Part shown: piece after piece, positions 1 to 7,000 of the stretch | Layout: each line of letters begins with the position of its first letter | Numbering within the stretch: position 1 is the first letter of the stretch | NCBI GenBank assembly: GCA_023253495.1 | Contig: JALRGF010000463.1 | Coordinates: 1-10,664 of the forward strand | DNA length: 10,664 nucleotides | Source of the DNA: Verrucomicrobiales bacterium | GTDB taxonomy: Bacteria; Verrucomicrobiota; Verrucomicrobiia; Verrucomicrobiales; V1-33 | Direction of reading: 5' to 3' | Notes under the pieces: model-generated | The model's input: the letters and a program-made list of their open reading frames with translations, nothing else | Told to the model about the DNA's origin: nothing | Databases searched by the model: none | Position numbers and translations under genes: made by a program

Positions 1-1
1 G

Positions 2-412
2 GAAAGCCAAGGGTCCAAAGCGTCAGTAGATTCCGGTAAGGCGGGCGCCATGCGAAGCGGTTCAAGTAGTGGTTTGCGAGATTTATCCAATTCGTCCAGT
101 GCATCTGGCGCCGAGGGTAAACGCTCAGGGCCTGTTGACGGAACGCTTGGCGGAAAAACGGCATCCGAAATGAGAGGCAAAGACTCGTCGGATTCGACGG
201 CGCAATCGCCCTCTGATCCGTCGGCTCGTGGGACATCACCCCGGTTGCCAAGAGGATCGGCACCAGGCGTGCCTTCGCGGGGGACTGCTCAAAGCGTTCC
301 TTTCACTCCAGAGGGTAAAGCTTCCGAGATCCCTGGAAGTACAGGGAATCTCCAGTCGGATTTTGATCAGCAGATGGCAAACATTGCCCCCGCGGCCCCT
401 CTTGCAAGATGA
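2..412 (+). CDS. Low-complexity Ser/Gly-rich frame, open at left edge; possible upstream part of the LptG-type gene
   Basis: This frame is open from the window edge to a TGA at 410-412, giving 136 residues. It is rich in Ser, Gly, Ala, Lys, Asp and Pro, with no predicted membrane segment, and reads like a disordered linker. The first in-window ATG is at 50, but the frame is open upstream of it, so the true start is probably outside the window. I recognise no family. Its stop overlaps the ATG of the permease fragment (ATGA at 409-412). A -1 shift there would join the two into one chain. It may therefore be (a) a disordered insertion in the periplasmic region of an LptF/LptG permease, separated by a frameshift; (b) a separate upstream gene coupled by stop/start overlap; or (c) non-coding. 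Codon use (tca, agt, tta) is less GC-biased than in the following genes. Confidence 0.35.
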   Translation, partial: ESQGSKASVDSGKAGAMRSGSSSGLRDLSNSSSASGAEGKRSGPVDGTLGGKTASEMRGKDSSDSTAQSPSDPSARGTSPRLPRGSAPGVPSRGTAQSVPFTPEGKASEIPGSTGNLQSDFDQQMANIAPAAPLAR

Positions 413-963
413 TCCACGATCTTGACATAACCAAGTGGCCAGACACTACATTCGCCCGTTGGAGCGCATTAGTGGAAAATACACCAACTCTGGATTGGAA
501 TCGCAGGGTCGTTGACCCCGCAAAACTCAGTGCTCGAAGCGCCAAACTCCCCGCCCAATTCCTCACCGTGCCCCAGCTCACCAGCTACCTGCGCATGAAC
601 CGGGAATTCCCGGAATCGAAACTCGCCAGCTACCGCACGTGGTGGCACGACCGCCTCGCCCGCCCGCTGCGCTGCCTCATCGTCGTCCTCTTCGCCGCCC
701 CGCTCGGTATCGTCTTCTCCCGCCGAGGCCTGATGGGCAGCGTGGCCACCACCATGCTCCTCTACTTCGGCATGTACTTCCTCACCACCGTCCTCCTCCG
801 CCTCGGCGAAAGCGGCCGCATCCCCGCTGCCAGCGCCACCTGGATCGTCAACGGCCTCTTCGCCACCCTCGGGCTCGCCCTGCTCTGGCAACGGTCGAGC
901 GGCGCCAACCCGGCCGCACTCCTCCGCCACCGCCTCCGCCCGCCCCGACCGCTCACCGCATGA
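409..963 (+). CDS. LptF/LptG-family permease, C-terminal half (YjgP/YjgQ-like)
   Basis: LptF and LptG form the inner-membrane core of the LptB2FG transporter, which extracts lipopolysaccharide for LptC/LptA. Each usually has three N-terminal helices, a periplasmic beta-jellyroll and three C-terminal helices. This 184-residue frame matches only the end: a periplasm-to-membrane segment with LTVPQLTSYL (52-61) and SYRTWWHDRLARPL (74-87), then hydrophobic helices at about 88-104, 110-131 and 143-160. The family recognition rests on this arrangement and on the conserved stretch before the first helix. The N-terminal helices and most of the jellyroll are missing from the frame, and upstream in-frame stops prevent extension. 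The ATG at 409 has no Shine-Dalgarno sequence and overlaps the previous frame by ATGA. The gene may be frameshifted at 409, coupled by reinitiation, or a decayed remnant. Its stop overlaps the next start (960-963). I cannot say whether it is LptF or LptG. Confidence 0.72.
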   Translation: MIHDLDITKWPDTTFARWSALVENTPTLDWNRRVVDPAKLSARSAKLPAQFLTVPQLTSYLRMNREFPESKLASYRTWWHDRLARPLRCLIVVLFAAPLGIVFSRRGLMGSVATTMLLYFGMYFLTTVLLRLGESGRIPAASATWIVNGLFATLGLALLWQRSSGANPAALLRHRLRPPRPLTA

Positions 964-1667
964 TACATCAGGAATGGAAAATCAAGGGCCGCTCGCACGC
1001 CTGCTGCGTGACCGGCCGCCCGTTCGTCGAAAACGAGCCGTTCTACACCGCCCTCTTCGAGGACGAATCGGACGAGGACGATAGCTTCATCCGCCGCGAC
1101 TACTGCCTCGCCGCCTGGCAGCAGGAACGCCCCAACCTCCACCCGTTCTCCCACTGGCGCAGCCTCTACGAACCCCCGCAGTCGGAACCGGCACGCCGCG
1201 AGGTGGTCGAAAAGGAAGGCGCCGAATCCCTGCTCCGACGGCTCATCGACGAGGACGACCCGCTCACCGAAAACACCCGGTTCATCCTCGCCCTCATGCT
1301 CGAACGCAAAAAAAACCTCCGCGAAACCGACAGCCGCAGCCTCGGCTCCGCCCGCCTCCGCATCTACGAACACGCCAAAACCGGCGAGGTCTTCATCATC
1401 CGCGACCCGCAACTCAAACTCGACCAGCTCGAATCCATCCAACGCGAGGTCTCCGACCTGCTCGCCAGTCGCACCGCCCCGCCCACACCTCCGGAAAACG
1501 AAACCCCGCCCGCCGTCGAAGCCCCCGGCTCCGAAAACCCGTCCGCCGAAGCGACCATCGCCGACCCTTCCGCCGCGGAAGCCACCGGCGAGGCTTCCTC
1601 CGCACCTGATTACCCCTCCCCCGTACCCGCAACCCCCGATTCCCCCCAACCCCCCACACCCCTATGA
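960..1667 (+). CDS. Conserved protein of unknown function with acidic/Pro-rich tail
   Basis: This encodes 235 residues. I do not recognise a named family, although the N-terminal pattern resembles hypothetical proteins of Planctomycetes and Verrucomicrobia. Residues 1-70 hold Cys15-Cys16 followed by VTGRPF, a YTALFED segment, RRDYC (Cys49) and a PFSHWRS motif. The three cysteines could bind metal, but no full zinc-ligand set is evident. Residues 85-168 look helical and charged (LIDEDDPLTENTRFILALML, then YEH and IRDPQLKLDQLESIQ). From about 170 the chain is a Pro/Ala/Glu/Ser-rich, probably disordered tail. No signal peptide or membrane helix is seen, so it is probably cytoplasmic. The ATG at 960 overlaps the permease stop and has no Shine-Dalgarno sequence, which favours coupled translation. 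The frame stays open upstream to 639, but that part is an antisense-like shadow of the permease gene. The stop overlaps the next start at 1664. Confidence 0.8.
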   Translation: MIHQEWKIKGRSHACCVTGRPFVENEPFYTALFEDESDEDDSFIRRDYCLAAWQQERPNLHPFSHWRSLYEPPQSEPARREVVEKEGAESLLRRLIDEDDPLTENTRFILALMLERKKNLRETDSRSLGSARLRIYEHAKTGEVFIIRDPQLKLDQLESIQREVSDLLASRTAPPTPPENETPPAVEAPGSENPSAEATIADPSAAEATGEASSAPDYPSPVPATPDSPQPPTPL

Positions 1668-2704
1668 TCCGCGTTGGCATTTCCGGCATCGGCTTCATGG
1701 GCTGGATTCATTATCTGGCCTGGAAAAACGTCCCTGAGGCGCAAGTCGTCGCCTTTCACAGCAGTGATGACAAAAAACGCCGCGGCGACTGGACGTCGAT
1801 CCGCGGGAATTTCGGTCCGCCCGGGGCCATGGTCGACGTCACCGCACTGCGGGCCCACGCCACGCTGGACGCGCTGCTCGCGGACGACGGAGTGGACCTG
1901 ATCGACATCTGCTCGCCGCCGCACGCCCATGCGCCCGCCATTGAGGCCGCCCTCGCCGCCGGCAAACACGTGCTCTGCGAAAAACCGCTGGCACTGGACG
2001 CCGCGGAAGCCCAGCGGCTCGCCCGCCAGGCGGTCGCCGCCGGACGACTCCTCATGGTCGCCCACGTCCTGCCCTTCCTTCCCGAATTCGCGTTCCTTCT
2101 CGATGCCCATCGCGACGGGCGCTACGGCCGCCTGCTCACCGGGCGCTTCCGCCGCGTCATCGGACCGCCCGACTGGATTCCCGACTTCTATGACCCCGCG
2201 CGTGTCGGCGGCCCGCTCATCGACCTGCATGTCCATGACGCCCACCTCATGCGCCTGCTCTTCGGCATGCCGTCTCAGGTGACCGCCCGCGCCACCCGTC
2301 GCGACGGCCAGCCGAAATTCATCGAGGCGCTGCTTGATTTTCCCGACGGCCGGTTTGCCGCCGCCACCTGCGGGGTGACCGACTCGCCGGCGCGGCCGTT
2401 CTGTCACGGCTACGAGGTCCAGTTCGAGCGCGCCACCCTGCAGTTCGATTTCGCCGCCTTCAGCGACACCGCGGAATCCCTGCCGCTCAAGGTGCTGCAC
2501 GCCGACGGACGCCTCGAGCGCCCGGCCCTCGGCAGCGGCGACATGGTCGACGCCTTCACCACCGAACTCGCCATGGCCGCCGGTCTCGTCGCCGGCCGCC
2601 ACGGCGACTCCGTGCTCGACGGCACGCTCGCCGCCGACGCCCTCACCATCTGTCAGGCCATTGACAAGGCCACCCTCGCGACCCAGCCGGTCGCGGTGCG
2701 CTGA
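1664..2704 (+). CDS. Gfo/Idh/MocA-family NAD(P)-dependent oxidoreductase
   Basis: This is a 346-residue cytoplasmic enzyme of usual family length. The N-terminal Rossmann fold opens with the dinucleotide-binding turn GISGIGFMG (5-13). The family signature EKP is at 106-108 (within HVLCEKPLAL), where Lys107 is the expected catalytic or substrate-positioning lysine. The second hallmark, GGPLIDLHVHDAH (182-194), supplies Asp187 and His191 of the C-terminal beta-sheet domain's active site. Members oxidise or reduce sugars, inositols and related polyols. The substrate cannot be read from this sequence, and the neighbours (a permease fragment and an unknown protein) do not suggest one. The ATG at 1664 overlaps the preceding stop as ATGA and lacks a Shine-Dalgarno sequence, so it probably depends on coupled translation. 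Only 12 bp separate its stop from the stop of the converging gene. Confidence 0.92.
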   Translation: MIRVGISGIGFMGWIHYLAWKNVPEAQVVAFHSSDDKKRRGDWTSIRGNFGPPGAMVDVTALRAHATLDALLADDGVDLIDICSPPHAHAPAIEAALAAGKHVLCEKPLALDAAEAQRLARQAVAAGRLLMVAHVLPFLPEFAFLLDAHRDGRYGRLLTGRFRRVIGPPDWIPDFYDPARVGGPLIDLHVHDAHLMRLLFGMPSQVTARATRRDGQPKFIEALLDFPDGRFAAATCGVTDSPARPFCHGYEVQFERATLQFDFAAFSDTAESLPLKVLHADGRLERPALGSGDMVDAFTTELAMAAGLVAGRHGDSVLDGTLAADALTICQAIDKATLATQPVAVR

Positions 2705-2716
2705 CCTGCGGATCTC

Positions 2717-3919
2717 TCACTCCCCGCCACGCCCCAGATACCCGTCGAGCCACCCCCGGGCCCCCTGGGGCGGGATCCGGTCCGCGGTTTCACTGCCATC
2801 CGCCAGCGTGAAGGAAACCGCCAGCGGAAACACCCCCGGCGGCGGGTTCGGCGTGAACGGTCCGCGCCCGTAAAAATCACCGGAGGCCACCAGATCAAAG
2901 CGCGTGACCACACCGTCCCGCGTCTCGACGCGGCCGCGCAGACGGCCCTCATACGAACGATCGCCGCCGGCCGTGCGCAGGCGGACATGTCCGGTGACCA
3001 CCCCGTCTTTCAGGCTCAGCGAATTTGTTTCGATTTCCTGCCGCTCCCACATCGGCGGTTCGCCGCGGGTGTTGTCAACCAGATGGAAGCGCGCGATCCG
3101 CGTGGTCAGGGACTCCGGCAGCCCGCCGGCCACCAGCGCCCGGTGCTCGGCGGTGGTGATCCAGAGATTGTCCCGTGACAGGGCGTTCTGGAAAATCGTC
3201 CGCCACGGGTCGTCCGTCGGCTCATAGCCGCCCATCACTTTGGCGCGCACCCGCACGACCAGCCCGCCCTCGGGCGGCCGCAGGTTCCATCGCGGGTCGG
3301 CGGGGCCCGCTTCCAGCGCGGCCACCGCGGCGGAAGCCTCGTCAAGTTTCGCAAATTCCTCGAGTTTCCCGCGGATCATCCGCTCAAGCTTTTCCGGATC
3401 CCGGCTGTTGTTGAAGAACAGCAAGCGCCCGGTCGCCGTCGCCAGATAAAACCCCTGGGTCGTGTTGCCGAAATCATGCCGCGGGCCCTGCCCGGCAATC
3501 CGACGGTAAAACTCTCCTTCAGCGTCCTTCTGACGCCGCTGGTACGCCTGGTCCAGGGCCACCGGCACCACCCGCGTCTGCAGCAGTTCCACGATCCCGG
3601 GGCGGGCGAAAGTCGACGCACGGTCGAGTACCCCGTTGTTTCACGTGCACCCGAGCGGATGACCGTCCATCGCCCAGATAAAAATCGGTTGGCGCGCCTG
3701 CGCCGCCTCCCGCTGCGCCTCCAGCAAGCCGACTTTCCATGGGATCTGCTGCCACGGTTCGTCCGGCGAGGGCACCAGCGCGGCCCGCAGTTCCTCAAAG
3801 CGCGCCTCGCTCAGGCCACTCTCCTCCGCGGCGGCACCCGCCACCCACGCCCACGCCCCCACCGCCAGCCAGGCCATCCACCCGGCCGCCGCCCGTCGCC
3901 CTATCCATCGCTGCTTCAT
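2717..3919 (-). CDS. Putative exported thioredoxin-like selenoprotein (in-frame UGA read as selenocysteine)
   Basis: The frame runs from ATG at 3919 to TGA at 2717-2719 with one internal TGA at 3641-3643 (residue 93). Reading that codon as Sec gives 400 residues. Start: MKQRWIGRR, a hydrophobic core and an AAA cleavage site before Glu32 form a signal peptide, with GGGAC/AGGA upstream; an ATG six codons earlier (3937) is less convincing. Residues about 65-190 look like a thioredoxin-type fold: strand PIFIWAM (78-84), the motif GCT-U-NNG (90-96) at the redox position, helix and strand IVELLQTRVVPVALD (109-123), and QGFYLATATGRLLFF (155-169), where the usual cis-Pro is not apparent. Residues about 210-400 are beta-rich and unrecognised. 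The likely role is thiol or peroxide chemistry in the cell envelope, by inference. The frame is intact on both sides of the TGA, and a SECIS-like hairpin follows it. Alternatives are a nonsense mutation replacing a Cys or Trp codon, or a sequencing error. The gene lies 139 bp after the metalloprotease gene, perhaps co-transcribed. Confidence 0.75.
3598..3635 (-). promoter_or_regulatory. Candidate bacterial SECIS element
   Basis: Counting the U of the internal UGA (3643) as base 1, bases 17-21 (UCGAC, 3627-3623) pair with bases 27-31 (GUCGA, 3617-3613). They form a 5-bp stem with loop CGUGC (3622-3618). The loop has G at base 23 and U at base 24, the positions of the key SelB-contacting G and U in the E. 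coli fdhF SECIS. Base 17 is U, as in fdhF, although there it is bulged and here it can pair with A31. An outer stem, bases 9-13 (CGGGG) with 42-46 (CCCCG), can close the structure through an asymmetric internal loop. In bacteria such a hairpin lies within the coding sequence just after the UGA and recruits SelB with Sec-tRNA. The placement fits that rule; the function is inferred. Confidence 0.6.
3641..3643 (-). other. In-frame UGA, candidate selenocysteine codon (residue 93)
   Basis: On the minus strand the codons around it read GGG TGC ACG TGA AAC AAC GGG, i.e. Gly-Cys-Thr-Sec-Asn-Asn-Gly. The cysteine two residues before gives a C-x-U pair, which could form a selenenylsulfide. Five of the other six genes and frames with a stop inside this window end in TGA (one ends in TAA), and Trp is encoded by TGG, so general reassignment of UGA is unlikely. 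Confidence 0.7.
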
Positions 3920-4058
3920 TCCTGTCCCATACCACATCCACCCCCACCCGCCAACCCCCGATCACCCACGGCGGTTTCCGCTTTTCCGCACCCCGGCTCC
4001 TTCATCCATGAACCCCGGTAGCCACGGATCAGGCCATGGCACCCCGGCCCGCGCCGCT
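3920..4058. other. Intergenic region between metalloprotease and selenoprotein genes
   Basis: These 139 bp carry no credible gene. The minus strand just before the ATG at 3919 contains GGGACAGGA, a possible ribosome-binding site lying close to the start. No convincing -35/-10 pair was found, so the thioredoxin-like gene may be transcribed with the metalloprotease gene. A short palindrome, GCCATGGC (4032-4039), and a 4-bp hairpin at 3971-3981 are too small to call as terminators. Confidence 0.4.
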
Positions 4059-7000
4059 TTATGGTGTCGGCAGCGCCGGCAACCACCGCGCCCGGTAAAA
4101 AAGTGCCTCCACCCCGGCCTCCCGCGGCAATCGCACCAGCACCTGCCCGTCCCGCGCCATCTCATACGCCTGCGGATTCCACTCGACCAGATCCTCCGAC
4201 ACCTCAATCACATACAGCCGGCCGTCCGATTCCGGAAAACCCAGCCGGAAACCATCGACCACGCCGCCCGGCCCGGCCAGCGACGCCCAGTCCGGCTCCG
4301 GCACCACCGCCGGCGCGCTATTCGCCACCGCCAGCAGGTTCACCCCGCGCGTCGTCAGCTCAGCGTCCCAACCGAGGTCACTGCTGCCCGCCGTGCGCTG
4401 ATGGACTTCAGCCGCCAGCACATTGGTGCCGGGCCGCAGGACCGACGGATCCAGCACCCGGCGGATCCATGCCTGCTCGTCGGCGGCGTCGGCACTGGCC
4501 AGCGTGCCCGGCGTGACCGCTCCAGCCGCCATATTGTCGCGCGCCACTTCCACTCCATTGAGGTAAATGACCGCACCATCGTCCCGCTGAAAACGCAATA
4601 CCACCTCGGCCACCCCGGCCAGCGACGACACCGTAAACACCCTCCGGAAATAATACGCGATCTGCCCGGACGCCAGCGCCGTCGCCTCGTTGTCCGCCCC
4701 GAACCCGAGGCGCGCCGGCCCGGATTTCCACGCCGTATCGGCAAAACCAACCGCCGCCCAGTCGGCCGCCGGAAGCTCCCCGGTCTCCCAGTACTTCCAC
4801 GTCGACCCCGCCGGCACCAGCAGCGCGGACACCGGCGGCTCGTTCACCGTCAGCGTGAGCGGCCCGGCCGTCAACGGACCGCCCGCGCCGGTCGCCCGTG
4901 CCGTCAGATCATAGCTCCCGAGCAATGGCGTGGTCCAGACGACCGGAAAAAAGGGAGCCTCCTCCGAGGCCCCGAGCAACACCGGACCGGCAAAATACTC
5001 GACCCGCCTCACCCCGAGCCCGGGCGCCGCCCACACACTCAACGGCAGATCCACCGCCGCGGAAATCACCTGCGACACCCCCGGACTGGTAAACCGGAAA
5101 TCCTCCGCCGACACCCCGAGACCGGTCAACTCCAGGTCAAATCCGAGGTCGGAACTCGCCGGGCCCGCCTGATGCACTTCCACCGCCAGCACGTTTTCAC
5201 CGGCCACCAGCAACGCCGCCGGAACCACCGCGGAAACCGCCTCGCGCTCGGCCGCCCCGGTCACCTCGCCGACCGCCAGCGTGGTCGGTGTGAGCGTGCC
5301 CTCAGGCAGGTTCGAGCGCATCACTTCCTCCCCGTTGAGAAACACCCGGGCCCCGTCGTCGCGTACCAGCCGCAGCCGCAGCGAGCCGAATGCCGCCGGA
5401 TCCGCCACCGGAAAACGCGTGCGGAACCACGTCGTGATGTGGCGCGACGACGTCTGCTGACCGTAGCCGACCACCGTCGCCTCGCCGTCCCCACCATACC
5501 CGAGCCGCGCCCGCCCCGACAACCAGGCCGCATCATTGAAGCCGGTGCGCGCCGACCAGTTCGACGCCGGTACCGACCCGTCGTCAAGATACCGCCACGT
5601 CTCACCGAAACTCACCAGCACCATCGCCGCCGCCGGCGGCGCCACCGTCAAAGTGACCGGCTCCCCGCTCACCTCGGCCCCGGCCGTGTCGGTCGCCACC
5701 ACCGTCAGCTCATGCTTCCCGACCGGCGGGGCCGCCCACGTGAATGCCATTGGCTCCCCCGCCCCCTCGCCCAGCAGCACGCCGTCCGCAAAAAACCGCA
5801 CGCGCGCCCAGCCCAGCCCGCCGCCCGGCACCCCGTCGATTTCCAGACGCACCGGCTCCGGCGCCGTCACCGCGGACAGTGCCCGCAGCGCCACCCCGCG
5901 CGGCCGCGGCTCCGCCATGCGCGCCTCCAAGGCCAGCCGGAAACTCAGGTCGCTGCTGGTCGCATGGCTCTGATGCACCTCGACCGCCAGGACGTTCGAC
6001 CCGGCCACCAGCGCGGACGGATCCAGCGGAAAGGTGAACTCGGCCGTATCAATCGCGTGCGGCCCGGCCCCGGTCGCCAAGGTGGCGTACGTGATCGACC
6101 CGGTCTCCGGCAGGTTCGTCCGGATCACTTCCCGGCCGTTCAGGCGGACGAGCGCGCCGTCGTCGCGGATCAGCCGCGCCACCAGCGAGGTCACCGCTTT
6201 CGGGTCATCCACCGTAAAGACATGGCGGAAATAACTCGTCAACGGACGGCTCGTCGGCGTGCCCGACGGAATCACCGTGGCCTCGTTGCCCTCGCCAAAT
6301 CCCAGCGGCGCCGGACCCGACGCCCAGCCACCGTCATCAAAATCCAGACGCTCCCAGCCGGCCGGGGCGGCCGACGGCTCAGCCCGGAATTTCCACACCG
6401 CCCGCTCCGGCACCAGCGCCGTCGGCGGCAGCTCCACCGAAAATGCCGTCACCGCCGAAGTCTGCACCCCGCCGTCCGCCAGCGTCGCCACTACCTGCGC
6501 CGTGCGCCGCCCGGGCGCCGGCATCGGCCAGTCCCACTCGTACGGCGGTTCCACATCTTCGCCCAGCCGCGCGCCATCACCAAAGAATTCCACCTTCGCC
6601 ACCGCCGTGCCGGCCACCTTCACCTCGGCCCGCAGCGGAACCGCCGGCGCATCCGCCGCCACTGTTTGACCAGCCGACGGTGCCGTCACATACACCACCG
6701 ACGTGCCCGCCCCGGAAAGCGGCGCCACCCCGCTGAACCCGAGGTCAAAGGCCAGGTCGGAACTGCTCGCCGTCGCCTGGTGAATCGATGCCGCGAGGAA
6801 ATTGGTCCCCGCCACCAGCAGGCCGGGCGGCAGCGCGCTCGCCACATCGATCGTGCGCACCACATAGTCGTTGGGCTCGGTGGCGTCGACCGCCCGCGTC
6901 GCATACGTCACCGTTCCCGACGGCATGTTATCGCGGAAGATTTCCCGGCCATTGAGATACACGACCACCCCGTCGTCCCGCTTGACCTCCAGGCGCAGGG

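Noticed and set aside
400..412. Programmed -1 frameshift site joining the low-complexity frame to the permease fragment.
   Set aside because: There is no X-XXY-YYZ slippery heptamer at the junction and no evident downstream pseudoknot; reinitiation or an indel is simpler.
639..959. A 107-codon upstream extension of the unknown-function gene.
   Set aside because: It lies entirely within the permease gene in another frame and is Pro/Arg/His-rich; the ATG at 960 forms a neat ATGA overlap and begins the conserved-looking sequence.
3519..3755. Frameshift as the explanation for the broken thioredoxin-like gene.
   Set aside because: The segments before and after the TGA are in the same frame, so no indel is needed; the other frame across this stretch has no thioredoxin-like pattern.
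3971..3985. GCGG-TTT-CCGC followed by TTTT on the plus strand, resembling a terminator.
   Set aside because: The stem has only 4 bp and no plus-strand gene ends nearby.
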